DNA from: Tomocerus qinae
Taxonomy: Eukaryota > Arthropoda > Collembola > Entomobryomorpha > Tomoceridae
Assembly: GCA_020055645.1 (NCBI GenBank)
Contig: CM034546.1
Coordinates: 54,002,001 to 54,066,000, forward strand
Reading direction: 5' to 3'
Length of the DNA: 64,000 nucleotides
Shown: one piece after another, positions 50,141-62,280 of the stretch
Layout: each line of letters begins with the position of its first letter
Numbering within the stretch: position 1 is the first letter of the stretch
The notes under the pieces: model-generated
The model's database searches: none
Seen by the model: the letters and a program-made list of their open reading frames with translations, nothing else
What the model was told of the DNA's origin: nothing
Translations under genes and position numbers: made by a program

Positions 50141-50680
50141 GACCACAATATAAAAGTCGTCTTGGTTAAGCCACAAATTATTCAGTCATTTCATCACACT
50201 CAAAAGGAAGATCACCAAAGCCCGGCCAGCAACCAAACCTTCTCTACATCCACTCTAACCACACCAACAACAACACCATGCACAAAACCCTGTACTCCCC
50301 GAAAGAGGTTGTCTTTCCCCACTCCCCGACTTCTCTGGAACGTACGAGAACTTCCGAGGAAGTGATATCATCGTCCCGGTACACCGTATCTTGCTGCAGA
50401 ACCTTGAAGAATTAAAAGCCAACGCCTTCGTACTCATCGAGGGAAAAGGCACTGACATGGCCATAAGAGGAGCCCCGACCCTGGGCACGGATAATCTGTT
50501 CAACAACCTGGATCTAACCAACTTTTTCCACACTCTTCGGATTTCGACACCTACTAGGTGCCAGCTCCATGGCCGCCAACTGGAAACAGGTATTGGCTAA
50601 CGCCCCCGTTTTTCCTTTTCTAGAACGACACCTCAAATGCCATTTGCCAAGCGTCGACTGGTCCCCGCTCTTTGTTTAAA
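50141..50680 (+). other. Retroelement tail, unidentified
   Basis: This GC-richer stretch continues downstream of the integrase remnant and ends where the type II unit begins. Short frames (50162-50365, 50391-50600) include LEELKANAFVLIEGKGTDMA but match nothing I recognise. It probably belongs to the same retrotransposon as its 3' part. Confidence 0.4.
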
Positions 50681-50689
50681 AAAATCGTT

Positions 50690-53600
50690 ATAGTCTTACC
50701 GCTGACTACAAATCACAAATGAAATTTCTAAAAAGTCCCAAATTAATCATCACAACATTGTACCTTTACGTAGCAAAGACTGATGTAGTATTTCTCTATT
50801 TGAATGAATCATACCCGATTCTCATGTGCCGTACCCGTTACCAAATTACAAGGGTAACATCATGCAAAAAAGGTGTAACTACGATCAGTTTTTAAAGTAG
50901 TTTTTGTAGTAACACCGTGGCATACAAATTATGGTAATACATAATATTATGATTTCTAAATTCTAAACCCATACGCTTAGCAGGCAAATTAACTTAGCCC
51001 AGAGAAGGAAGTTCGTACTTTGGGAAAGAATACTTTCTTTTTCTACGTAAGGAAATCTGAGTTTTCCCTAAAAATAACAATAGGGTAATTCAGGAGCAAA
51101 TATCCGCAAAGCTAACATTTAGCAACAACTATCTGTAACAGAAAATGTTGGAAAAATGTCTATACATAAAAATGATCCTCCACCGTTAGTTTAGGCTAAA
51201 AAATTAATCTTTGTTTGATATTTTGGAGGTAGAGAATTTAGACATTTTGCTCGATCATAGCTTATCCTGTAGTCACACAACTGACTACAAATTATAGCTG
51301 TACATGAGATTTCTAAACCATTACTGAAATAGTAAGCCCTAACGCTATCCAAAATCATAATGCATCGTTTGTAAAAATTGCATTGGTATTTCTCCATTTG
51401 AAGAAGTCGCAACTCAGGGATAGTTAGCTCTTACAAAATGCAATAATATAATAAAATATAGCAGTTTTCGAAATGTTTTTCGAAAAAGATAAAGTAAGCG
51501 TCTTCTAATCAGTTCTTCCTTTAAAACTATATAAGGTTTATCTTTTATACCTTATACATAATAATTGCATTTTACAGACCCAAATCCCCTAGCCTTGAAT
51601 TTTTTGAATGGCTATAGTTCTTCAGTCCGGTGATAGGATAGTTGTTTCTTCCAATTTTACAAACTTGAGTCGTCGTCCGGCGTCCGTCGTTCGTTGTGCT
51701 TCGTCTTGTTTTTCATTATTGCCAATTGCTATTAAAATATATTGTTGAAACAATTTAGATGTATGTAGTTATGCTTCACTGATTTGTAATAATATATAAA
51801 AATTGAATTGTTGACGAACTGAATGGAGATATCGATGGGGCCCTATGACCACGGTGAGCAAGGGGTGATTAAAACTTATAGCGGATGAATTGCTTCCAGA
51901 TCTAAACAAGTTTTTAAAGACTACATTAATTTGTAGATATTTAAAATTAGGGATAATAGGAATTTGTACGTCACACACCTTTGTCATGCGGCGCAACTGA
52001 CGCTTTAGGACCCCATGTCGTGGTCAATTAAAAGTACAGGTCACGAGCTTGATCTATACCTAGATAATACCTAGGCAATAGAAATATAAATCATTACTGT
52101 TACAAATGAGTCTCGTAAAACTTGTAATAAACGCTCCCGGTAATTAGCAAGTTTAGTCTTGACTTTTTTGGTTTTTTTGGTTTTATACGATGTTTTATAT
52201 AATTTTTTTTGTATTCAATGGAATAAAACCAAACTATGCAAAAACAAACGATGGTAAAATAGATCCAGCCATCAACAATACAATTTGTACAGATATAGTA
52301 TAGGTAGTTCTGGTCCTGAACTGTAAAAAAGTGTAAGTAGCTCAAAATAAAGTAATCATTCAGGTAAAACTTTTACATACCGATATTGGAAGGAGTTATA
52401 TCCAAATCCTGGCATCATAAAATTATTTTCGAGGAGGAAATGCTGGCCTAATGTTAAAAGTTTGTAGAAAATCTTAAACTCGCAATTGCAGTAACTGTAC
52501 AGATATATGCAGCTAACTGCATATTTCTACTCCGTTACTCCGTGAATGTGAAACTACTCCACTGCATCAGAAAAGCTTCGTCCAAAGAAATCTGGGGTGA
52601 CGTGGCTGTTGGTTTTCCTGACGCTGTAAAAGTCGTGTTTGTTAGGATGTTGAAGCGGTTCAATGTTCTGGCTTTGCATTAAAAACGAAAATAGTGGAAA
52701 AGTCAAAACTTTTTTTTATCATTCAATCATTTGCGATGTTTGAAAGTATGGAAACGGCAATGGCTTAGAATAATTGTATCAAACTTACAGTTTTATTGGT
52801 GTATTGCAACCTATAGAAATTTATCCTTTTGACTAGTTTTAGTATATATTCAGATGGTCGCATCTCGCACATTGAATAACCTAAATGTTTGTTATTCTAT
52901 TAAACTATTATTTTTATGCAAGTTCCTTTTAACAACTTAGCATTAACTAGCACCTTAACATTTAACTTTCTTGTAACACAAATTTGCTAATAAATCAATG
53001 TAACAATGATGTTTTAGCTGCAAAATAGAGATTGGTTTAAAATATCTTGAAATTGTTATAATTTCCAGGGATTTCAACCGATTCTTTAATATCGGCATTT
53101 TCATACATTTTAAATAACAAAGATGTATTAATTTAAGAGTTAAAAAGTATCGGCAAAAGAATTTTTATCAAGTATATCAGTCGATTCAGGCAATGTATTT
53201 TGGCTGATAAGAAATGTTGACTCACATCTGGCGCGGCGGCCGATGCATTGGTGCATTCCCAACAATTTCTAAAGCCGATTGAGTAAATACCGGGAAGATG
53301 AACTACAAAACAGGAATAATCTATATAATAGTAGACACAGGAGTGGAATTTTGACTCCTGGTAATTTGCTTTATTGGCGAGAAACCAATCGGAGTGTATT
53401 TGGGAGTGGCATTAGTAAGTTGGTTGTTGTCAGAACAATACTAACTACTGGTATACGTGGAAGCGTAACTTACTTATTTCTGTGTGATTTATAGCATGCT
53501 GTGTTCAAATCCATAAAATTAATTTGCACTTTTGTTACAAGATGGACAATCCCGATTGAAATACTTCTATATTTGCATTGTTAGGTTGAAAGATGGAATC

Positions 53601-55734
53601 TGTTTCAATTTTTACTATACAAATGCCAATTCGTATGTATATTATTATATTTTGTATCAAAATTGGTTTAAAATATATATTTTGAACTTCTGTTGGAGAT
53701 TCAACCTTAAACTAACATGAACAAAAATATTAAATATCAGTAAGACTTACTAAACACATAAATCAATATAAAATTCTAGCCTTTTGTTATTTATGTTTGG
53801 AATGCTTATAGAAAACTAAGGTTTACCTAATTAACTTTTATTAGAAATGAATGGTATAAGACATAGACATAACTAAGAACAATCGCTTGTGTCTGATATT
53901 TTCCCGTCAAATTAAAAGGCTAAATAAATTGAAGAAGATTTTGTGAATGGGGTATCTTCAGAAAGCATTTGCAGCCGCCGGAGTGAATGACTCGGAGTCA
54001 GAGTCAGAAAGGAAGTGCAGAGAAGATATTGATTTTTCTCGTTCTAAGATGTAGCGATGAGATAATAGCTTCAATGAGAAAGTATTTGAACTCATCCTCT
54101 ACGTATTATGTCATTGAATCCTGAAGTAGTGATTTGTTAATAAGCTATGCAATTTCAAAATTTGTTTTAGATCAAAAGATTTACTGTATCGAGTAATTTG
54201 ACTAAGAAATAACTTGTTTCGTTCAGTTTAATTGAGTAGTTAAAATATCGAAAATTAACTTTGGATATTGCCAAAATTGTCACAAACGTGTACTTCATGA
54301 TATTATCATTTCATTATTAAATGTTGATTTTCGGCATTTATTTTAACTACACTACTTTATTATTAGTTTCGGGGGGGGACTAACATTTCATGTAGATATT
54401 TTAATTTATATATTCCCGCTTAGAGCAAAAACTTTTAGCATTTTTGACTAAAATGAATCAAAAATGGCTTTCAGGAAAATCCAGCGGAGCACGAATTTCT
54501 TTTCCATTTTGAGAGAAAATATTATTTTTCTCTTATCGATTTCAGGGATGGCTTCAGCCCGTAAAAGCCCTCTCTCAAAACTTCCTTGCTATTGAACTTT
54601 AATCTATAAAGTTCAACGTATTCATTATAGTATAACCCCATTAATTACCCCAGAATAGAGTCCAGAGATAGTAAATTATACTTAATATAAAAAAGTACTT
54701 AACTTCATGTAAAATGTCTATTAAAATATGTAGTAATAGTTAAGTAATTGACACAGTGAACCGTAAATTGCCACATGCCGTGGTAATTGCCACACAAAAG
54801 CGGTGTACGACATGCCATAAATTAAAAAATTTTGCCAAAAATCTAAAACAATGTCTTTATATTAATTAATAATATTTTGCGGCCGGTCACCAAATCTAAA
54901 AACAAATAGTATTGAATTGTCTCTAATACTACTTGTCTGTGATATCCTTGGAGTTGAGAAGAACGTCAATAATAATTTTGGCTTAACTTCTTTTTACTTT
55001 TAACATCTTTATTAAAATTGGGTGATAATATTAAGCGATACTTTTTTCATTTACTTTTAACTTCGTCTTTTATTGTACACAGAATCCAATTATAATCAAC
55101 ATGATATTAGGCTGCTTTATAAAAGTAATGAATAAGATTAAAAATTAAATCTGTACCTGCTAACTCAAATGACTCATTTTTCTTACCAAGCATAGTGCAA
55201 CGTATAGCAGTGCAGTAGAATGTCTAGCTCTACCTTACCTAACCAATAATACATGTTTATCTAAACGTAATAAATAATATATTATTGCTTTCTCGAGAAA
55301 TAGAAACTACTGGCATTATGGTTCATAATGACTTACTGACTACATTATATTATTATAGTGGTTGGGGATCGGTATAGTCTTCCAATGTAAACTAAGCCAA
55401 GGAAAAAGTATTTGAATTGGTATATAACAGCCTTAATAGCAATATCTCTTAATTTTATACTGTCTTATTATATTGCATATCTGAATATATTGGTAAGTGA
55501 ATTCATATCATAATTGTTTCCTGTAAGTATTAGTAAAATATTCACTTATACGTTGGTTTATTCTAATTTATGCACAACAAAAATATCAGTAACGGTAAGA
55601 AGCTACAAAGTATATTAGAATAGTCAAATTAATGATTTGTGAGAGAGAGATACGCACCGAAGCGATAATGTATAGAATTATTAGGGCTAATATGATTAGA
55701 ATAGTTGACAAGGAAGCAGTTACAAAGAAGCAGT
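50690..55734. repeat. Type II unit D
   Basis: There is no gene. It is nearly identical to 59568-64000 from about 50968 onward but carries many one- to few-base length differences, several of which break frames intact in the other copy (for example near 53356). It holds the dyad at 51269 and the conserved small-frame block at 53290-53720. The 5' part also matches type I left flanks. Confidence 0.7.
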
Positions 55735-57143
55735 TCAAATTACAATTAGTTCTCCAACACTCCCAGCCGACATCAGCAGTTTCACTACGCCCCTGCTAAC
55801 ACTTAATACAAAACCGGGGAGGCTTAGTGCAGTAATTGGCCTGTCTAATCCTATCCTAAAATACATCTCTTTATGAGACCGTAAAAGCCTTTTGACATAT
55901 CTGGCATCCTGTTTGTTTTGTGGAATGTAGAGCTTCGAGTAGCTCTTTACCGTGTTGTTGTACATCTGTGTAACTTTGAGCAAAGCAGCTAAAACTAAAC
56001 CCCAGCTAAGAAAATAGAAGAGCATAGCATAGCAAAAGTAAGCATTGATGAGAAAGTGTGAAGTCTTTGCATATTTTATGACATAAAAAATCGTAATTAT
56101 TAGTGTTCTTGTGACCAGTGACTGATAGGGGGCTAGAACCCAAGACAACTATTTCCTGAACATAGTGTAATGTAATATCTACAGATGTTGTTTTGTATTT
56201 TATTACTATTGCAAGTTTCTGGCGAACGATGTCTAACGATCGATACTGGTTATGTTTTCCCTAACCTGCAAACAAAAATATTTTAATATTAAATGCCAAG
56301 TTATAGATCATATCAGACGTTTAGTGATTTATGAGGATGGTTTAACTAGGTATGCAGCATGTGACAAATAAAGATTTGAAAACGGCATTCACTTTTCTCA
56401 CAACCTACGAAAAACTTTCACTTACGTCAACTCTTCGTTGAAAACGCAAATAACTATATGTCAAATTAACAGTAGCTCCAACATGACACCTCCAATCCAG
56501 ATAATGGTGGCCGTCATCCAAAACGTCAATATCGCAGCGAAAATTACTAAAGAGAAATGTTGGTATTGTGCTGGGAGCTCCACATACAGAAATACAGGTT
56601 GTCTGTGCAGAATTACATAAAACGCAGTAGCAATGAAGGGAGCAATGTAAAGAGATGCATTCACGATTTTCAACATTTTAGTTAGGGATTCATACTGTTG
56701 AGCTTTTTCCTCGTGTATATAGTTTTCTAAATACAAATCAGTCCAGTGAAGCATCTTGTTTAAGTATTAAATATGGTAAACAGTCAAATTAAAATTTTAC
56801 CTTCAAATTGCCGAAGGATTTTCAACCCATTGGTGAACATTAAAGCCATGTTACACGAATGTCCTATCCATAAAATGTCTATGGAGACTACGCTCCAGCA
56901 TATTGAGCACAAAGTCATAGACAAAATATATGACAGAATTGCGTCTTCCCTGTTTGAAAATCGTACTATCTGAATCGTGAAAAATACGCCTGCTGAAGAA
57001 AATAATAGAGCGTGCAAATAAAGAATCGCAGTTGTGATTTTGTTGTTGGAAATTTTCAGAGCATCAATTCTCTCTGGATCCATTTTAATGGAGTACACTC
57101 CAAACAAATATGCTAGCTTAACGATTACTCCGGAATTGCTCAA
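55735..57143 (-). CDS. Seven-transmembrane chemoreceptor-like gene (gustatory/odorant receptor type)
   Basis: Three conserved exons are visible on the minus strand: about 57143-56801, 56726-56490 and 56132-55735. The first two join through a 74-base GT-AG intron in matching phase. Hydrophobic helices are seen in ITTAILYLHALLFSSAGVFF, AILSYILSMTLCSICWSVV, IAPFIATAFYVIL, FSLVIFAAILTFWM and YFCYAMLFYFLSWGLVLAAL, and the C-terminus PGFVLSVSRGVVKLL has the spacing of the last helix of insect gustatory receptors, though the usual TY...QF end is not kept. The N-terminal LAYLFGVYSI also fits that family. The segment between exons 2 and 3 is unclear: a good acceptor TTTGTTTGCAG at about 56271 leads into a different frame (RSLDIVRQKLAIVIKYK), and the start codon was not found. 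It may be a pseudogene or have an unresolved exon. The receptor would act in the membrane of sensory neurons, by family. Confidence 0.6.
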
Positions 57144-57299
57144 AATCTTCCTCAGGTATTGACCGTATTATTTTCTTTTCTTCCTCCCCTGAAAGACAAT
57201 CGAGCAACGTTTTTGAAATAACCTCCATATTTCTTCCAGAGTATTACACCGTCCATCTAAGACGGCCAATTTGAACGAATATACTAATAGAAAATTACA

Positions 57300-59467
57300 T
57301 TTTTAGTTAAAAAATAGTATTTTTGTCTTCGTGAAGAGTGCGCAGTCTATAGTCTGTCCGAAATAATTGATCTATAAGTGAGGATATGTTTGCAACTGAC
57401 CTATTTTGTTTAGTCGTTCACCTTATATTGTTTTAATGTAGAAATAAAAATAGTTTGGCTTTGGCTTATGTTGCTTTAGATATTTACGTCTTACCTCATA
57501 GCAGGCAAAATAATTACCTAAATACTGATATAATTATATGATAAACATTTAATACGTCGCAGTAAAACTTTGTCTGATACTATATTTACCTTTATTGTTG
57601 AATATGTGTATAATGGCGATGTGGATAATTGTGTATTTTCTATAGTAGCAAAACTTTAATATAAAAACTTGCTTTCTTATTATTTTAAAACTTATTATTT
57701 AGTTTCTACTGCATACCATCTACCTACTTAAACTGCTTTACAAAAGTAATATATATGAAATTGAGATTTAAATTTTTCAGCAATTCAACTCCAAGCCATT
57801 TCAAACATGTGCCAATGTTGCTCAATACGCTGAGGAAGTGTCTGGCCCATCAACTTGAATGACCTATTTTAAGTTAGGAGTAATACAATTTATTATCTTA
57901 AATGTTAAATATCTGACAATATAATATTACTTTATTGGTCCATAATATGAGCTAACCACTATTGCCATAAGTATAAACCCGTTCTATGCTGTCAGCTAAA
58001 AATGATTGAATAAAGAAAGTCTTTCTCTAGTGAAAAAGAAAAATATCGAATATCATTATTTTCCAATCATTCAATTTGATGCTCAATTCTTTTGAAATAC
58101 TTTTTCGATTTGAATTGCATGTGTATACTCTTTTTTTAGCAGGTGATTTCTATCATTATAATGGTTACTTGCTATTTCAACCTTACCATCATTATTATTT
58201 TTCCTCAGTATTGACTATAGTTTACATTTTCAAATTCTGAATGACATTGACAACCTAAACTCCCTAAATAAAGATTGCTTTAACTTATAAAATTTTTAAA
58301 CTCACATTAGACATTCATCTTTTGTTCTCATGAGCATCCTTTAAACTCACTTATTAATTGATAAGGAAATTTAAAGATAAAACTAATTAGGTAGTTGAAT
58401 ATTTTGCTGATTTAAAATATTTATTCTGCAGTCAAGTCATCACATACCAAATAAATGCAAAAATATATGTTTGCAAAAGAAAATGTGGAAACAGGTGTGA
58501 ATAACATGTATGTGATATGATGAATACATAATATTATGATATTCAAATGGTATATAATTTGCAATGGTGTTCAAATGGTAAGCATAATTTGCAATGGTGT
58601 TCAATTCTTTGTTTTAATTTGTGCTAATAACACTATAAACTTCTTTTATCCATCCTTTCTCCATATAGCCCTCACTAAAAAATTTAATCTGCTTTAGAAA
58701 AATGGGCATACTATACACAGATTAAAACAAAACAATATTTTTTACGTCGCATTTAAAAGAATTCCATAATTCCCAAACTAATTTTTTAATCAAAGAATGT
58801 AATCTAGAACACTGGCAAAAACATTTAAGTTGTAAGAAATAAATGTGGATTGTAAAAATACTTGACCAAGTAATGTATTCCATAATAAAACTAAATAAAT
58901 ATATATAAAGATAAAGATAATAAATAAAATAAATAAATAAATTATAAAATAAAATAAATTATAAAATAAATAATAAGCAGGTTGAATTAAGAGGAACTAA
59001 GCCATCACAATGATTTCAGTTTATTAGGCTATAATTTCAAATTTATTTTAGATCAAAACATTTACTTTCTGGAGCAATTTGGCTTAGGAATATTTATTAT
59101 TACATTTTAATAGGGTAGTTAAAATAAATAGCGGAAATTAGGTTTTATATTGCCAAATTTATAACAAACGTAATTGCGGTAATTACCACACAAAAATAGT
59201 GTACAAAATTCCATAAATATTAAATATTGGCAAAATCCATTATTACCTGTTATCTAATACGTGATGTTTTTGGTTAGTTAATGGCATTTGGCGGCACGCA
59301 AGCTGAAAACAGAATTTATGGCGTGCAGAATTTATAGCCTATATAGAATGAAATAATTTCTTTATTGTTGTCAAACTCAACTTAATAGAGGTATCTCACA
59401 ATTGCAATTGATGGCTGGTCACCACATTAACACGAATAGTAATTTAAATGTCTCTAAAAACCTGTAT
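57300..59467. repeat. Decayed type II remnant and AT-rich DNA upstream of receptor
   Basis: Parts of 57700-57780 and 58980-59467 resemble 63650-63690 and 62690-63480 in the type II units, but with many substitutions. An AAATAA-rich simple repeat lies at about 58900-58980. No gene was found. Confidence 0.5.
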
Positions 59468-59567
59468 NNNNNNNNNNNNNNNNNNNNNNNNNNNNNNNNN
59501 NNNNNNNNNNNNNNNNNNNNNNNNNNNNNNNNNNNNNNNNNNNNNNNNNNNNNNNNNNNNNNNNNNN
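59468..59567. other. Scaffold gap of 100 N
   Basis: Exactly 100 unknown bases, the conventional length for a gap of unknown size. Frames that cross it are meaningless. Confidence 0.98.
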
Positions 59568-61883
59568 CATACGCTTAGCAGGCAAATTAACTTAACCCAG
59601 AGAAGGAAGTTCGTACTTTGGGAAAGAATACTTTTCTTTTTTCTACGTAAGGAAATCTGAGTTTTCCCTAAAAATAACAATAGGGTAATTCAGGAGCAAA
59701 TATCCGCAAAGCTAACATTTAGCAACAACTATCTGTAACAGAAAATGTTGGAAAAATGTCTATACATAAAAATGATCCTCCACCGTTAGTTTAGGCTAAA
59801 AAATTAATCTTTGTTTGATATTTTGGAGGTAGAGAATTTAGACATTTTGCTCGATCATAGCTTATCCTGTAGTCACACAACTGACTACAAATTATAGCTG
59901 TACATGAGATTTCTAAACCATTACTGAAATAGTAAGCCCTAACGCTATCCAAAATCATAATGCATCGTTTGTAAAAATTGCATTGGTATTTCTCCATTTG
60001 AAGAAGTCGCAACTCAGGGATAGTTAGCCTCTTACAAAATGCAATAATATAATAAAAATATAGCAGTTTTCGAAATGTTTTTCGAAAAAGATAAAGTAAG
60101 CGTCTTCTAATCAGTTCTTCCTTTAAAACTATATAAGGTTTATCTTTTATACCTTATACATAATAATTGCATTTTACAGACCCAAATCCCCTAGCCTTGA
60201 ATTTTTTGAATGGCTATAGTTCTTCAGTCCGGTGATAGGATAGTTGTTTCTTCCAATTTTACAAACTTGAGTCGTCGTCCGGCGTCCGTCGTTCGTTGTG
60301 CTTCGTCTTGTTTTTCATTATTGCCAATTGCTATTAAAATATATTGTTGAAACAATTTAGATGTATGTAGTTATGCTTCACTGATTTGTAATAATATATA
60401 AAAATTGAATTGTTGACGAACTGAATGGAGATATCGATGGGGCCCTATGACCACGGTGAGCAAGGGGTGATTAAAACTTATAGCGGATGAATTGCTTCCA
60501 GATCTAAACAAGTTTTTAAAGACTACATTAATTTGTAGATATTTAAAATTAGGGATAATAGGAATTTGTACGTCACACACCTTTGTCATGCGGCGCAACT
60601 GACGCTTTAGGACCCCATGTCGTGGTCAATTAAAAGTACAGGTCACGAGCTTGATCTATACCTAGATAATACCTAGGCAATAGAAATATAAATCATTACT
60701 GTTACAAATGAGTCTCGTAAAACTTGTAGTAAACGCTCCCAGTAATTAGCAAGTTTAGTCGGGACTTTTTTTACTGATTTAACGATGTTTTATATAATTT
60801 TTTTTGTATTCAATGGAATAAAACCAAACTATGCAAAAACAAACGATGGTAAAATAGATCTAGCCATCAACAATACAATTTGTACAGATATAGTATAGGT
60901 AGTTCTAGTCCTGAACTGTAAAAAAGTGTAAGTAGCTCAAAATAAAGTAATCATTCAGGTAAAACTTTTACATACCGATATTGGAAGGAGTTATATCCAA
61001 ATCCTGGCATCATAAAATTATTTTCGAGGAGGAAATGCTGGCCTAATGTTAAAAGTTTGTAGAAAATCTTAAACTCGCAATTGCAAACTGTACAGATATG
61101 CAGCTAACTGCATATTTCTACTCCGTTACTCCGTGAATGTGAACTACTCCACTGCATCAGAAAAGCTTCGTCCAAAGAAATCTGGGTGACGTGGCTGTTG
61201 GTTTTCCTGACGCTGTAAAAGTCGTGTTTGTTAGGATGTTGAAGGGTTCAATGTTCTGGCTTTGTATTAAAAACGAAAATAGTGGAAAAGTCAAAACTTT
61301 TTTTATCATTCAATCATTTGCGATGTTTGAAAGTATGGAAACGGCAATGGCTTAGAATAATTGTATCAAACTTACAGTTTTATTGGTATTGCAACCTATA
61401 GAAATTTATCCTTTTGACTAGTTTTAGTATATATTCAGATGGTCGCATCTCGCACATTGAATAACCTAAATGTTTGTTATTCTATTAAACTATTATTTTT
61501 ATGCAAGTTCCTTTTAACAACTGAGCATTAACTAGCACCTTAACATTTAACTTTCTTGTAACACAAATTTGCCAATTTGCTAATAAATCAATGTAACAAT
61601 GATGTTTTAGCTGCAAAATAGAGATTGTTTAAAATATCTTGAAATTGTTATAATTTCCAGGGATTTAACCGATTCTTTAATATCGGCATTTTCATACATT
61701 TAAATAACAAAGATGTATTAATTTAAGAGTTAAAAAGTATCGGCAAAAGAATTTTTATCAAGTATATCAGTCGATTCAGGCAATGTATTTTGGCTGATAA
61801 GAAAATGATCACATCGGCGCGGCGGCCGATGCATTGGTGCATTCCCAACAATTTCTAAAGCCGATTGAGTAAATACCGGGAAG

Positions 61884-62048
61884 ATGAACTACAAAACAGG
61901 AATAATCTATATAATAGTAGACACAGAGTGGAATTTTGACTCCCTGGTAATTTGCTTTATTGGCGAGAAACCAATCGGAGTGTATTTGGGAGTGGCATTA
62001 GTAAGTTGGTTGTTGTCAGAACAATACTACTGGTATACGGAAGCGTAA
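61884..62048 (+). CDS. Small conserved hydrophobic open frame (54 codons)
   Basis: It starts at an ATG, reads MNYKTGIIYIIVDTEWNFDS, then LVICFIGEKPIGVYLGVALV, and ends QYYWYTEA. The core WNF..L.ICFIG.KPIGVYLGV is recognisable in type I units 1 (about 3598) and 2 (about 19517) with replacements mostly conservative, and in broken form at 30750 and 53350. There is one probable membrane helix. No family was recognised. It may be an exon of a larger lost gene. Confidence 0.3.
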   Translation: MNYKTGIIYIIVDTEWNFDSLVICFIGEKPIGVYLGVALVSWLLSEQYYWYTEA

Positions 62049-62121
62049 CTTACTTATTTCTGTGTGATTTATAGCATGCTGTGTTCAAATCCATAAAATT
62101 AATTTGCACTTTTGTTACAAG

Positions 62122-62280
62122 ATGACAATCCCGATTGAAATACTTCTATTTGCATTGTTAGTTGAAAGATGGAATCTGTTTCAATTTTACTATACAAATG
62201 CCAATTCGTATGTATATTTTATTTTGTATCAAAATTGGTTTAAAATATATTTTGAACTTCTGTTGGAGATTCAACCTTAA
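62122..62280 (+). CDS. Second small conserved open frame (52 codons)
   Basis: It reads MTIPIEILLFALLVERWNLF and continues QFYYTNANSYVYFILYQNWF to a stop. Type I unit 1 keeps MTITFKSISIFALFVQRWNLFQF (3803-3979) and unit 2 keeps a shorter version. It lies 73 bases after the preceding frame in a different phase. The aromatic-rich, partly hydrophobic sequence matches no known family. It is tentative. Confidence 0.28.
   Translation: MTIPIEILLFALLVERWNLFQFYYTNANSYVYFILYQNWFKIYFELLLEIQP

Noticed and set aside
51191..51996. Minus-strand frames of 73 and 75 codons, identical at 59791-60598
   Set aside because: Identity only reflects the near-identical duplicate copies; in type I units the corresponding frames are altered, so coding is not supported.
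59444..59680. Frames crossing the N gap
   Set aside because: Most of the translation consists of unknown residues; the gap has no defined length.
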